A stretch of DNA of 64,000 nt from Verrucomicrobiota bacterium (GCA_016199985.1 JACQFQ010000069.1:78684-142683), one strand, 5' to 3'; positions 29,569 to 40,357 are shown, counted from the first letter of the stretch. The notes: generated by a model from the letters alone, not told the origin. Numbers and translations: made by a program.

Positions 29569-30753
29569 TCACCGATTCACATTGTGCCGCTTGAGGAGTT
29601 CGAGCGGATAGAAGGTATCACGCCAACGAACGCCGCCTCGCCAGAGGGTTTTCACAGTGGAGTTCGCGATGGCGCAGGGCATGATCGGGACGAGAAACGG
29701 CGCCAGCATCCCGAGCAGCGGCGACCAACCCAGCCGCCGAGCGACGCATCCCGCCGGCAGCGCGAAAGAAAGCCAGGCCGCCGTGGACAGCCAGCCCCAG
29801 AGCCCTCCGTATAGGAATCCGATCGCTCCCAGAATCCAGAACGCGAGCAGGCCGAGAAAAGCGCCCACGGCGAGCTCCAGCCGATAGTCGATCACCGCGA
29901 ACGCGTTTTTCTCCATCAGTGGAATGATGCTCCATGCGGTGCGTCCCCAGTGGCACTCGACATCAGGGCCGCCGAGGAAGGCGCGCGTGCGCTTGCCAGC
30001 GCGGCCGAGCAGCAGCCCGAGCTTCACGTCATCCACCACGGTCAGTCGCAGGGCCTCGTGCCCGCCGCAGGCGAGATAGGCGTCGCGACGAACGAGATTG
30101 AAAGCGCCCACACCCATATGGAAGCGACGCCCGTCCCGATTCACGTCCGCGAACCAGTCCGCGACCAGGACGGGAAAACAAAGCTGCCACGCCTGCCCGC
30201 TCAGGCTTTCCGGCGCGAGTCCCGGCGTCATCGTCACGTGGTCGGCCTTCTCGCTCTGGCCGGCGGCGATGGCGCGGGCCACAACGTCCGGTCGCAGCCA
30301 GCAGTCCGCGTCCGTGAAAAGGATCCAATCGCTCCTCGCTGCGCCGGCGCCCAGGTGGCACGCGTGACACTTGCCGAGCCAGCCGTCCGGCAACGCGTCC
30401 ACCCGAAGACAACGCAGCCTCGGATCGGTGGCCGCGAGGCGCCGCAGGATTTCAGGCGTGCGGTCCCGGGATCGGTCGTCGATGACCACGACCTCGATGC
30501 GGACGCCTTCCTGACGCAACAGATGCTCGACCGTCGGCCCGATGCGCTCCTCCTCGTCGCGAGCGGCGAGCACCACGGTCACGGAGGGGAATGCCTTAAG
30601 GTTCGAAGGGAGGCGCTCCGACTCGTCCGAAGCGAGGGGCGGCAAGCGCCGCACCCACCGCAGATGCCAGAGCGCCGCTCCATTCACGAAGAACCACAAA
30701 GCCGCGTTCACGGCGAAGGCAGTCTCCCAACCTGTCATCCCGCCAGGCATCAA
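29569..30753 (-). CDS. Glycosyltransferase family 2 (membrane-associated)
   Basis: VTVVLAARDEEERIGPTVEHLLRQEGVRIEVVVIDDRSRDRTPEILRRLA...DWILFTDADCWLRPDV...; C-terminal hydrophobic segments. Confidence 0.87.
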   Translation of the reverse strand: MMPGGMTGWETAFAVNAALWFFVNGAALWHLRWVRRLPPLASDESERLPSNLKAFPSVTVVLAARDEEERIGPTVEHLLRQEGVRIEVVVIDDRSRDRTPEILRRLAATDPRLRCLRVDALPDGWLGKCHACHLGAGAARSDWILFTDADCWLRPDVVARAIAAGQSEKADHVTMTPGLAPESLSGQAWQLCFPVLVADWFADVNRDGRRFHMGVGAFNLVRRDAYLACGGHEALRLTVVDDVKLGLLLGRAGKRTRAFLGGPDVECHWGRTAWSIIPLMEKNAFAVIDYRLELAVGAFLGLLAFWILGAIGFLYGGLWGWLSTAAWLSFALPAGCVARRLGWSPLLGMLAPFLVPIMPCAIANSTVKTLWRGGVRWRDTFYPLELLKRHNVNR

Positions 30754-32024
30754 GGAAGAGCCGCGCGATAGAAGAGGGGCCCGCTCGAACTCAGGAATGG
30801 ATCCATGAATCGGAAGAGCCCTCCGGCGTCGCTCGCTGTCTCGCCTCGGAAAGTCCAGCCGGGCGAGGCGATACCCGGGCTTGCTTCGATATGGATTAAC
30901 GCGTTCGCAGGTCCAATGCCCTCCACCACCATGCTGTTCGGGGAACCAAGGTGTATGGCGGTCATGACGAGCGCCCCCCGCGGGATAAGGGCAACGTCGT
31001 TGCCATCGCCGCCGTGGTAGGTGATCTCGAACACCTTGTCGACGACGCTGATCAGCGAGCCTTCGGGCAATCCGTCGAAAACGCCCTCAACAGGATCCGC
31101 TCCGTCGTTGCGGATGAACACCGCCGGGGCCGTGGTGGCGACTGTGGAAAAAACCCGCAGCTTGCAGTGGGCGATGCTCACACGGCCTGTCACGCTCAAC
31201 TCTCCGGGGATCCCTGAGCTGAACGCGGAGACGTTCACCGTTCCCTCGCCTGTGAGGACAGCATCCCCGTTCACGGCAATTCTTCCCTGAGGAGCCGTGC
31301 CCCCCAGGCTCAGGGTTCCTCCATCCAGCTTGAAGGCGCCTATGTCCTGGAAGGTGGCGATATTGAAAAAGGAGCCGTTCGTCAAAATGGTCACCGGAGG
31401 CCTGTTCGCGAACTGGTTGCCGGCTTGAGTGATTATATTTGCGACGTTGGCCCCGCCGCCGACGATCACGGGTCCCCCCACGCTCAATGGGGCGAAGAGG
31501 AGCGCAAGAAACCCTCGAACCAGATGAGTCTCCGCCGCATAAGCGCCCCCGCCCGTCAGTCGGAGGGTGATGGAGCCGTCGATGGTCACAACCGTGCCGG
31601 GAGAGGCCGTCACCGTGGAGGAGATCTGAAGGCCGCTGTTGTCCTGAATGAGCAGCGACATGGCTGATCCGACAAAATCCACCGGGAGACTCGCGACAAG
31701 AGCGGCTGCGCCCATTGGGGAACCCACCTCAATGCCTTCACTGAGACGAATCTTTCCGCCCGAGAGGTTGTAGGACTGGGCCTCGACCACGATTTTTCTC
31801 AGAGCCAGATTCGTGATGTCGTTCACGGCGGTGAACGGCAGGCCGAGAGGATTTCGAGAGAGCAACACCGAGTCGCCGTCCTGAGGCGCGCCGTTGCTCC
31901 AATTGTCGGAAAGAGACCAGAGATTCGAGGCGCCTCCGCCTTTCCAGACACGGATCTCAGCGGAGAAAGCGGATGCTGGCTTGAGCACGAGAGCGAACAA
32001 CAGCGCCGAAAAAAGGCTTCTCAT
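30750..32024 (-). CDS. Secreted beta-rich protein of unknown function
   Basis: Start chosen at MRSLFSALLFALVLKPASAFSA (signal peptide); EIRVWKGGGASNLWSLSDNWSNGAPQDGDSVLLSRN resembles autotransporter-like/pectin-lyase-like beta-solenoid openings. Confidence 0.65.
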   Translation of the reverse strand: MRSLFSALLFALVLKPASAFSAEIRVWKGGGASNLWSLSDNWSNGAPQDGDSVLLSRNPLGLPFTAVNDITNLALRKIVVEAQSYNLSGGKIRLSEGIEVGSPMGAAALVASLPVDFVGSAMSLLIQDNSGLQISSTVTASPGTVVTIDGSITLRLTGGGAYAAETHLVRGFLALLFAPLSVGGPVIVGGGANVANIITQAGNQFANRPPVTILTNGSFFNIATFQDIGAFKLDGGTLSLGGTAPQGRIAVNGDAVLTGEGTVNVSAFSSGIPGELSVTGRVSIAHCKLRVFSTVATTAPAVFIRNDGADPVEGVFDGLPEGSLISVVDKVFEITYHGGDGNDVALIPRGALVMTAIHLGSPNSMVVEGIGPANALIHIEASPGIASPGWTFRGETASDAGGLFRFMDPFLSSSGPLFYRAALP

Positions 32025-32103
32025 AAAACTTTGGTTGGATTGTGCCAGAGAAACTACTGAGTCAGCGGCGGAAAAGAAAGCCCTTTGAGATGCGTCGCGC
32101 CTT

Positions 32104-33393
32104 TCAATCCTCAATGCGATACAGATGGGAGCGGGTGCGCAGGTAGAGCGCCTTGCCATAGACCGCGGGGGACGCCATGAATCCGTCCTCGAGATAATTA
32201 GTGGCTTCCACTTTGAACTGCCTCGACGCCCGCACAACGCTCGTCTTGCCTTCCTGGTTCAGGAAATAGAGGCGTCCCGCCGCGGCGATCGGCGAGGCGG
32301 AGTAGTTCCCCTCCAGCCTTTCTCGCCAGATCTCGTTGCCCGTCTTCGCCTCAAGGCAGCTCGCGATCCCTCCGTCGTCGATCATGAACAGGAGATCGCC
32401 GACCACCACCGGTGAAGGACGGGTCGGCACGTTGCGGGTGACCTTCCAGGCCACGCGCGTGTCGGTGACGACTCCCGATCCTCCTGGCTTGATCGCCCAG
32501 AGTTGCCCCTTCGAAAGGCCCGTGCACACGAACACCATGCCCAGCGCGGCGACCGGTCGCACCGTTCCGCTATGAGAAGTGGGCTCCTCGGTCCTCCATA
32601 GCTCCTGGCCCGTCGTCAGATCGTAGGCATAGAACGCCTTCGATCCCAGGCTCAGCACGGTGAATTGGTTCCCATAGAGCGTGACCGTCGGCGTGGAGAA
32701 GCCTTTGCGCCAATCCCCGCCGGCGTCCGGTTTGCCGTCGGCCTTGATGTCCTTGTAGTCCACGGAGCGGTCGGTCTCCCAGAGCGTCTTGCCCGTCTTC
32801 TTGTCGAGGGCGACAACATATTGCTTGTCGCTGCCGTCGAAGTGCAGAAGGAGACGATCGAGGAAGGGCACGGGAGACGACGCCGCGCCACGAAAGTGGT
32901 TGCAGACGAAATCGCGGCGTTCCCAGAGCACCTTGCCCGTTTCCGCGTCGAGGCAGGCGGTTCCGGGAGATCCGAACGAAACATAGACGCGTCCCTCCTC
33001 GATCGCGGGCGTTGGCGACGCATAGCTGTTGAAGCGATCGGCGTATTGGGGTTTTTCGATGTCGTAGAGCTTTTGGTCGAGCGTGACCTTCCCCGACGCG
33101 CGGTCCAATCGCATCACGGAGAGCTCGCGCCCATCGGGCGTCGCGGTGGTGATCCAGATCTGATTGCTCCAGATCACGGGCGAGGACCAGCCCTTCCCAT
33201 GAATGGCCGTCTTCCAAGCCACATGGTTGGTTTCGCTCCAAGAGACGGGAAGCTGACGCGCGTGGGAAAGCCCGTTGCCCTGCGGCCCGCGAAACTGCGT
33301 CCAGTTCTCCTGCGCTAATCCGGGAATCAGGCCCAGCAACGAAGCGAAGAAGAGGAGCGGAGGGAGGCGAAGAAGAATGGCGGAGCGCTTCAT
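32104..33393 (-). CDS. PQQ-like beta-propeller secreted protein
   Basis: ENWTQFRGPQGNGLSHARQLPVSWSETNHVAWKTAIHGKGWSSPVIW... repeated blade motifs (TACLDAETGKVLWERRD, YVVALDKKTGKTLWETDR). Confidence 0.9.
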   Translation of the reverse strand: MKRSAILLRLPPLLFFASLLGLIPGLAQENWTQFRGPQGNGLSHARQLPVSWSETNHVAWKTAIHGKGWSSPVIWSNQIWITTATPDGRELSVMRLDRASGKVTLDQKLYDIEKPQYADRFNSYASPTPAIEEGRVYVSFGSPGTACLDAETGKVLWERRDFVCNHFRGAASSPVPFLDRLLLHFDGSDKQYVVALDKKTGKTLWETDRSVDYKDIKADGKPDAGGDWRKGFSTPTVTLYGNQFTVLSLGSKAFYAYDLTTGQELWRTEEPTSHSGTVRPVAALGMVFVCTGLSKGQLWAIKPGGSGVVTDTRVAWKVTRNVPTRPSPVVVGDLLFMIDDGGIASCLEAKTGNEIWRERLEGNYSASPIAAAGRLYFLNQEGKTSVVRASRQFKVEATNYLEDGFMASPAVYGKALYLRTRSHLYRIED

Positions 33394-33426
33394 GGGCGAT
33401 GAAGCTAACGATCCAGCCCGCGAAGT

Positions 33427-34035
33427 TCAACCTTTGGAGGGAGGCGAATCGCCGCGCTTCGCCTCCGAGGAGGGCGCGCTACCCCTCAAACGCGCCCTGT
33501 CGTTCACCAACGCATAGCAAAGAACGTCGGAAGGCTCGCCGGGCTTCAGATTGGGGAACTCGGAGTGCTTGCGCAGAACCCCTTCGCGCGCAAAACCGCA
33601 CTTCTCGAGCACTCGGACCGAGGCCGCATTCTCAACGTGGCATGGCGCATAAAGCCGAACGAGACCGATGCCCCAGGCAATCCCAACAACAGCCCGCAGC
33701 GCTTCGGTCGCATAGCCCATCCCCCACGCGTCCTTCGCGATCACGTAACCTGTCATGGCCCGGTAAGGCGTCTCAAACGCGAACCCCGCGCTCCCCAGCA
33801 GGCGGCCGTCCTCCAAGGATTCCAAGAGATAGGGCCCTGCGGGCCATCGCGCCCACTCAGCATCGCTGAATCCGAGGAACTCGCGCGTTGCTTCCAGAGA
33901 CCGGTGCCTCGGCCATCCCAGAAAGCGCGTCACGTTCTGATCGCTCGCGTAGCGATCGAAGATCGCCTCCGCGTCCGTCGCCTGGGGTCTCCGCAGGACC
34001 AGGCGCGTTGTTTCCACTCGTTCGTCAGCTTTCAT
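33427..34035 (-). CDS. GNAT family N-acetyltransferase (RimJ/RimL type)
   Basis: VETTRLVLRRPQATDAEAIFDRYASDQNVTRFLGWP...GYVIAKDAWGMGYATEALRAVVGIAW...VENAASVRVLEKCGFAREGVLRKH. Confidence 0.92.
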   Translation of the reverse strand: MKADERVETTRLVLRRPQATDAEAIFDRYASDQNVTRFLGWPRHRSLEATREFLGFSDAEWARWPAGPYLLESLEDGRLLGSAGFAFETPYRAMTGYVIAKDAWGMGYATEALRAVVGIAWGIGLVRLYAPCHVENAASVRVLEKCGFAREGVLRKHSEFPNLKPGEPSDVLCYALVNDRARLRGSAPSSEAKRGDSPPSKG

Positions 34036-34171
34036 TGCGATCTAGTCCACCCGACTGCCGCCCGCGGCTCCGTCACGCCGTCCATGGACGCGCGGTGAGA
34101 AGCCATACCACGGGGTTTTTCATGGCCAGAGTTGCCCTGTTAGGGGGCTGGTTCGCACTGCGCTCAGCCAC

Positions 34172-34546
34172 TCACTGTTCGAGCGTCTGTCCGATCCGCA
34201 ACAGATTGCCGTCTGGATCCACGACGGCGAACTCCCTCATTCCCCACGGCTTGTCCTCAAGGACGTCCTGACGCGGAATCCCTCTACGGGGCAGCTGCGC
34301 CTGAGCAAATGCCCCGTGAATGCTCTCCACGTCTGAAACCCTGATGTAGCAACCCGCGCAGGACTCGGCCGGAACAAGTTCCCTGTGCGCGAAGAAGTGA
34401 AGCTCCAGCGGGCCTTTCCGAAGGATGGCGTAGGAGTCGCCGACCCCGCGGATCTCACCGTCAAAGCCCAGCCGTCGATAAAAGACCAGCGTCTCGCTCA
34501 CGGAACGACTGGGCAGTATAGGAATTGCGATGTCGTTTTGCTTCAT
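34172..34546 (-). CDS. VOC-fold (glyoxalase/bleomycin-resistance-like) protein
   Basis: AIPILPSRSVSETLVFYRRLGFDGEIRGVGDSYAILRKGPLELHFFAHRE...PWGMREFAVVDPDGNLLRIGQ. Confidence 0.9.
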   Translation of the reverse strand: MKQNDIAIPILPSRSVSETLVFYRRLGFDGEIRGVGDSYAILRKGPLELHFFAHRELVPAESCAGCYIRVSDVESIHGAFAQAQLPRRGIPRQDVLEDKPWGMREFAVVDPDGNLLRIGQTLEQ

Positions 34547-34798
34547 AGTGCGCTCAATCTGTCCTTCCGGCTAACGAACCGCCTCTGAGTCGGAACCCCT
34601 ATGGGCGATCCCGGAGACGTCGTGCCGGATGGCAATGATTATGAAACCAAGGCAGGAAGTCTCGCCAGAAGATCAAGAACGCTGAAGGCGCCCCTCCGCG
34701 CCACCATGCTCCGACCGCTGCCAACGCCGGGTCGGGCGAGCGCGGCATGAGTGAAAGGACGATCAATGCAGCCGTTGCTGTTGAGACGCCATGCCGCG

Positions 34799-35140
34799 TC
34801 AGGCCCCGAGCGACATGACTTCCTTGGCGGCCCAAATCGAAAGCACCGTCCCGACCGTAACGGGGAGGACGGCGGCCCTTAGCGCCCACCGATCCAGAAG
34901 CGACAATCCGGAGCCCTTGCGGGCGCCCATCAGACCCATGCCGAAGGCAAAGCAACTCGGGGGAGCGATCATGACCATCAGCATCCAAACCAAGGGGATC
35001 GTCGACAAATCGCCCGTCGATCGACGACTCGCGTAGCACGCGCAAACGCCGACGATCCACGCGGCCGAGGAAAGAATCAAAGCGATCGGAACAACCGACG
35101 GGGAGGCTGCCCTACGAACAACGCCTGGGTTTGTGCTCAT
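34799..35140 (-). CDS. Small hypothetical membrane protein
   Basis: 113 aa with three hydrophobic stretches (VVPIALILSSAAWIVGVCACYA; PLVWMLMVMIAPPSCFAFGMGLMG; AAVLPVTVGTVLSIWAA). Confidence 0.45.
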   Translation of the reverse strand: MSTNPGVVRRAASPSVVPIALILSSAAWIVGVCACYASRRSTGDLSTIPLVWMLMVMIAPPSCFAFGMGLMGARKGSGLSLLDRWALRAAVLPVTVGTVLSIWAAKEVMSLGA

Positions 35141-35548
35141 GGAGACTCTGACAACGAGGGCGGGAAACGCTCACGTCAAGGACCGCTGTGTCAGGCCTGA
35201 TACTTCGCCCTGGGCTCGCATGAGCTTTCCCGCCTTCGTCGCGCACATCGCTGTCCATCGCGGTTCACTCTCCCTATCCGCAATGTCAACGGGGCCAGAA
35301 CAGTTCAACAGCAATGGAAGCGACGTGCGCGATGCCGAGGGAAGGCAGACTGAAACCGGGGTGATCGGCGACAAATGCGCTCGCCGGACCGTGTGACTGG
35401 GCTCAAGCCCTCACAGCACCCGAACGCGGGTATCTGGCCTGAAGTGTCCTGTATTCTGACAGCCTCTCGCCTCCCCAACACCCAACTGTCCCCATTTTGT
35501 AAAGTTCCCTCGCGCGACGCCCGAAGTAAGAAGGGATCGAGCGGAGGC

Positions 35549-38500
35549 ATGGAGAAAAGCTTACCAACGTCAGTGCATCAGTATGTGGCGCGGAACGCGG
35601 TCCGATCTCCCGAGGCTGTCGCGGTGGAGTTCGAGGAACGGCGTCTCACTTATCACCAACTGAACGCCCAGGCCAACCGGTTCGCCCGTGCGCTCTTGAG
35701 CCTCGGCGTCGCGCCCGGAACGCTGATCGGCTTGTCGCTGCCCCGCTCCCTCGACTCACTCGTCGCGATCTACGGCGCGCTGAAAGCCGGATGCGCGCTC
35801 GCGCCTCTCGACCCCCACTACCCCGCGGACCGGCTGGCCCTCATGGCCGACACGGCCCGGATCTCCACCCTCCTCACCGAGTCCGCGCTGCTTCCGGTCT
35901 TCTCGAAACTACCCCGCGTCGCTCTTCTCACGCTGGAGGCGATCCTCGAACGGCTCCCGTGTCTCGACGCGTCCGATCCTGAAATCCCCGTCCGCGAAGA
36001 CGATCTGCTGTATGTCATCTTCACCTCCGGCTCGACCGGACGTCCCAAGTCGGTGGCGATGCCTCATCGTCCCTTGATCCACCTGGCGGAGTGGCAGGCC
36101 GGCCTGCAATCGGAGCTCCCGCCTCGCGCCAGAACGCTGCAGTTCACCACGCTCAGCTTCGACGTCGCGTTCCAGGAGATCTTCTCCACCGCGCGAGACG
36201 CTGGAACGCTCGTCCTCATGCGAGAGGAACTGCGCTACGATCCCCTCCAGCTGCTCGCGTATCTCCGCCAGCAGCGGATCCACCGTCTCTTCCTCCCCTT
36301 TGTCGCGCTCAACCAGCTCGCCGAGGCCGTCGAATCCCAGCACGCCCTCCCCTCGGATCTGCGGCAAGTCATCACCGCGGGGGAAGCCCTCCAGGCCACC
36401 CCGCGCATTCGCGCGTTGTTCAAGGCGCTGCCCTCCGCCCGGCTCCACAATCACTACGGTCCGTCCGAGACCCACGTGGCCACCGCGTTCGCTCTCGACC
36501 CCGATCCCGATCTCTGGGCGCCCCTGCCCTCGATCGGATTCCCCATCGCAAGCGCGCGCGTCGAACTGCTCGACGATCAGGGCAACCCGACGCCTCCTGG
36601 CGAAGCCGGGGAGATGTTCATCGGCGGAGAGTGCCTCTCGCAAGGCTACCTCCACCGCGACGACCTCACGCGGGAGCGCTTTCCATGGCTGCCGCTCGGG
36701 GCGGGAGAAGGCCACGACGAACGGGTTCGCGTGTATCGCACCGGAGATCTCGCGCGATGGAATCCGGACGGATCGTTGGAATTCCTGGGACGCAAGGACC
36801 ATCAGGTGAAAATCCGCGGACATCGCGTCGAGCTCGGCGAAGTGGAGTCCATCCTCGCCGGACATCCCGCGGTGAAGGAGTGCGCGGTGGGCGTCGTCGG
36901 AGAAGGCGCGAATCGCCTGCTCGCCGCCTACGTGGTTTGGCGGTCTCGGTCGGAGAGCGCGACCGAAGATCTGCGCCGGCTCCTCCGCGGCGCGCTGCCC
37001 GAATACGCCGTTCCATCGTGGTTCACGACGCTCGACGCGCTGCCGCTCACGCCCAGCGGCAAGCTCGATCGCCGCGCCCTGCCCACGCCCGAGCCTGAGC
37101 GCCTCCGCCCTCCCGAGGCGGCCGAGGATACGCCGCCGGGACATGCGGACCTCGGCGGAGCGCCGCGCTCTCCCATCAACGACTACGAAAGCATGGTCGC
37201 AGAGGTCTGGAAGGAGACGCTGCGGCTCCGCGACATCAGCGTCGACGCTCATTTCTTCGACCTGGGCGGACACTCCCTCCTGCTGACGAAAGTGCAACGC
37301 GCGCTCGAAAAGCGACTGGGACGCGGCCTCTCCATCCTCGACCTCTTTCGCCATCCGACGCTCCGCGGCCTCGCGAAACACCTGGCCTCCATTGAGCAGG
37401 AATCATCGAACAACGGGCGCGGCGCCTCCCTGGCCGCGAACGACGGCGTCGCGTCGCGAACTGAGCCGACCCCCTGCGCGTCAAAGCGCGAGCCGATCGC
37501 GGTGGTGGGGATGGCGGGACGTTGGCCTGGCGCGAAGAACATTCACGAGCTCTGGCAAATCCTGCTCGCGGGCAAGGAAACCGTCGCCGACATCAGCGAC
37601 GACGCGCTCCGTAAGGCTGGCGTCAGCGAGGAGCAACTCCGCGATCCCACATTCATTCGCCGACGCGGCGCGCTGCCAGGAGTGGAGCTCTTCGACGCCG
37701 ACTTCTTCTCCATCAACCCCAGGGACGCCGCCGTGACCGATCCGCAGCATCGATTGATGCTCGAATGCGCCTGGGAGGCGCTCGAGGACGCCGGCGTGGA
37801 CCCATCACGCCATCCGGAACCCATCGGTGTTTTCGCGGGATCCAGCCTCAACACCTATTTCTTGCGGCACGTGTTGCCCACGCGAGCTCGACTGGAGGAG
37901 TTCACGCAGGGCTTTCAGGTCGATCACTACCCCGTGCTCGTCGGAAACGACAAGGATTACCTCGCGACGCGCATCGCTTATAAGCTCAATCTCCACGGCC
38001 CCGCCATCACGGTTCAGACGGCATGCTCCACGTCCTTGGTCGCGGTGGCCCAGGCCTGCGCCGCCCTGTGGTCGGGGCAGTGCGGCGCCGCGATCGCGGG
38101 AGGCGTGTCGATCTCCTTTCCGCAGGAGCGCGGATACTTCTACCAGGAAGGCGCGATTGCTTCGTCCGACGGACATTGCCGAGCCTTCGACGCGAACGCC
38201 ACCGGCACCGTCTTCAGCGCGGGCGCGGGCGCGGTGGTTCTCAAACAGCTCTCGAAGGCGCTGGAGGATGGCGATCGGATCTACGCGGTCATCCGCGGCG
38301 CCGCGGTGAACAACGACGGCGCAGGCAAAGTCAGCTTCAGCGCTCCCAGCATCGAAGGCCAGGCCCGGGTGATCCGCGCCGCCCTGGCGCAGGCGGGGAC
38401 TCCCGCATCGTCGATTGGCTACGTCGAAACTCACGGAACCGGAACGCCACTCGGCGACCCCATCGAAGTCGCCGCGCTCAAGGAGGCGTTCGGCCCCCAC

Positions 38501-40357
38501 GGCGGGCCTCCTGGCGGGTGCGTCCTGGGATCCATCAAGCCGAACCTCGGCCATCTCGAGTGCGCCGCGGGCGTGACAGGCCTCATCAAGGCGGCCCTCG
38601 CGCTCCATCATGAATCCATTCCGCCAACGGCTCACTTCAAGCAGCCGAATCCGAAGTGCGAATTTGAGGGCAGCCCGTTTCGCGTCTCGTCGGAGAGCGT
38701 CGAATGGAAACAGGGCGAGTCTCCGCGGAGGGCCGGCGTGAGCTCGTTTGGCGTCGGCGGGACCAACGCTCATATTATCCTCGAAGAGTCGCCGGTCGGC
38801 CGTCAAACAATCGGCGGACACCCGCAACAGCTCCTCCTGCTCTCCGCCCGATCGGAGCAGGCTCTGGAAGCCCAGTGCCAGCAAGCCGTTCTTCGACTCA
38901 GAGAGCCACCGTCCGGAGACGCTTCAAGTCAGTCGGCGAATGACCTCGTCCGGATTGCCGCCACGCTGCAGAGAGGCCGGCGCTTCTTCCAATACCGCCG
39001 CATCGTGGTTGCCGCTTCAGCGGAAGAGGCCGCCTGCTCGCTCACGTCTCAGGAGCCGAAGACCGTCTTCTCGGGAAAGGCGAGCGCGACCGCGCGTCGG
39101 ATCGTCTTTCTGTTCCCGGGCCAGGGTTCCCAGTATCCGGGGATGAGCCATGAGCTCTACGCAACAGAGCCGGAGTTCCGCGCGCAGATCGACCGCTGCT
39201 GCGACGCTCTGCGCGGGCCGATGGGCTTCGATCTTCGCGAGATCCTGTATCCGATCGCCGAAGCCAGGGAGGGCGCCGCGCGGACCTTGCGCGACACCGC
39301 TTTGGCTCAGCCCGCGTTGTTCTGCGTCGAATTCGCGCTGGCCCAGCTCTGGCTCTCCTGGGGGATCAAGCCAGCCGCCCTCTTGGGGCATAGCATCGGC
39401 GAGTATGTGGCCGCCACGCTGGCGGGAGTGATGTCGCCGGAGACCGCGCTCCATCTCGTCGTCGAGCGGGGCCGTCGGATGCAATCGCTGCCGCCCGGCG
39501 CGATGCTCTCGGCGCGGCTTGGCCGGGAGGAACTGCAACGATTCCTCACGGAAGAGGTGTCGGTCGCAGCGATCAACAGTCCCCAGTCCTGCGTATTGAG
39601 CGGCCCTGCGCCGGCGATCACCGAGGTGGAGCGCGCGCTGCGCGACGCCGGAGTCGCGTGCAAGCCGCTTCACACGTCCCACGCCTTTCACTCCCCGATG
39701 ATGGCTCCCATGGGCGGCGAATTCGAGCGCGTGACGGCTGACGCGGGGCTTCAGCCCGCCAACCTCCCCATCGTCTCGAGCTGCACCGGCGATTGGATCC
39801 AGCCGCAGGATTGGACGGAGCCGAGCTATTGGTCGCGCCAAATCCGCGAGACTGTTCGCTTCGCCGACGCGGTCCAGAGGCTCAACGACCCCGCCGGCTG
39901 CGTTTTCCTCGAAGTGGGACCGGGCCAAACGCTCACCGCGCTTGCCCGTCAAAATCTCGCTCGCAACTCCACGCACACGACCGTTCCCTCCATGCCGCCC
40001 GCCGACCAGCCGGCGGAGCGGACATCGCTGCTCCTGGCGCTGGGGCGACTGTGGACGGAGGGGGTCGAGATCGACTGGGACGCCGTCGCGCGGCATCTGC
40101 CTTCGACGAAAACGTCATTTCCCGCCTATCCCTTCGAGCGCAAGCGCCACTGGGCGGACGCCCCAACGCCTTCAGCGATCCGATCGCTGCCCGTCGAATC
40201 GCCATCAGCCGCGGGCGCGCCCGCTGCGTCGCAGACGGGCGGCGGTCTTCATCGGGTTGAGGAAACCATTCGACGCCAAATCCAGGTGATGAAGCTCCAG
40301 TTGGAGATGTTTCGCGCCAGCCATGACGCGGACGCAGAGAAGAAGGAAGCCTGTTGA
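35549..40357 (+). CDS. Hybrid NRPS-PKS: A-PCP-KS-AT
   Basis: A: YVIFTSGSTGRPKSVAMPHR, HNHYGPSETHVATAF, YRTGDLARWNPDGSLEFLGRKDHQVKIRGHRVELGEVE; PCP: FFDLGGHSLLLTKV; KS: VQTACSTSLVAVAQA, VETHGTGTPLGDPIEV, IKPNLGHLECAAGVTG; AT: FLFPGQGSQYPGM, GHSIGEYVAAT, SHAFHSPMM. Start set at MEKSLPTSVHQYVARNAV. Confidence 0.95.
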   Translation: MEKSLPTSVHQYVARNAVRSPEAVAVEFEERRLTYHQLNAQANRFARALLSLGVAPGTLIGLSLPRSLDSLVAIYGALKAGCALAPLDPHYPADRLALMADTARISTLLTESALLPVFSKLPRVALLTLEAILERLPCLDASDPEIPVREDDLLYVIFTSGSTGRPKSVAMPHRPLIHLAEWQAGLQSELPPRARTLQFTTLSFDVAFQEIFSTARDAGTLVLMREELRYDPLQLLAYLRQQRIHRLFLPFVALNQLAEAVESQHALPSDLRQVITAGEALQATPRIRALFKALPSARLHNHYGPSETHVATAFALDPDPDLWAPLPSIGFPIASARVELLDDQGNPTPPGEAGEMFIGGECLSQGYLHRDDLTRERFPWLPLGAGEGHDERVRVYRTGDLARWNPDGSLEFLGRKDHQVKIRGHRVELGEVESILAGHPAVKECAVGVVGEGANRLLAAYVVWRSRSESATEDLRRLLRGALPEYAVPSWFTTLDALPLTPSGKLDRRALPTPEPERLRPPEAAEDTPPGHADLGGAPRSPINDYESMVAEVWKETLRLRDISVDAHFFDLGGHSLLLTKVQRALEKRLGRGLSILDLFRHPTLRGLAKHLASIEQESSNNGRGASLAANDGVASRTEPTPCASKREPIAVVGMAGRWPGAKNIHELWQILLAGKETVADISDDALRKAGVSEEQLRDPTFIRRRGALPGVELFDADFFSINPRDAAVTDPQHRLMLECAWEALEDAGVDPSRHPEPIGVFAGSSLNTYFLRHVLPTRARLEEFTQGFQVDHYPVLVGNDKDYLATRIAYKLNLHGPAITVQTACSTSLVAVAQACAALWSGQCGAAIAGGVSISFPQERGYFYQEGAIASSDGHCRAFDANATGTVFSAGAGAVVLKQLSKALEDGDRIYAVIRGAAVNNDGAGKVSFSAPSIEGQARVIRAALAQAGTPASSIGYVETHGTGTPLGDPIEVAALKEAFGPHGGPPGGCVLGSIKPNLGHLECAAGVTGLIKAALALHHESIPPTAHFKQPNPKCEFEGSPFRVSSESVEWKQGESPRRAGVSSFGVGGTNAHIILEESPVGRQTIGGHPQQLLLLSARSEQALEAQCQQAVLRLREPPSGDASSQSANDLVRIAATLQRGRRFFQYRRIVVAASAEEAACSLTSQEPKTVFSGKASATARRIVFLFPGQGSQYPGMSHELYATEPEFRAQIDRCCDALRGPMGFDLREILYPIAEAREGAARTLRDTALAQPALFCVEFALAQLWLSWGIKPAALLGHSIGEYVAATLAGVMSPETALHLVVERGRRMQSLPPGAMLSARLGREELQRFLTEEVSVAAINSPQSCVLSGPAPAITEVERALRDAGVACKPLHTSHAFHSPMMAPMGGEFERVTADAGLQPANLPIVSSCTGDWIQPQDWTEPSYWSRQIRETVRFADAVQRLNDPAGCVFLEVGPGQTLTALARQNLARNSTHTTVPSMPPADQPAERTSLLLALGRLWTEGVEIDWDAVARHLPSTKTSFPAYPFERKRHWADAPTPSAIRSLPVESPSAAGAPAASQTGGGLHRVEETIRRQIQVMKLQLEMFRASHDADAEKKEAC

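Noticed and set aside
35909-37381. 490-aa minus-strand ORF opposite the NRPS A domain
   Set aside because: Antisense of a clearly coding A domain.
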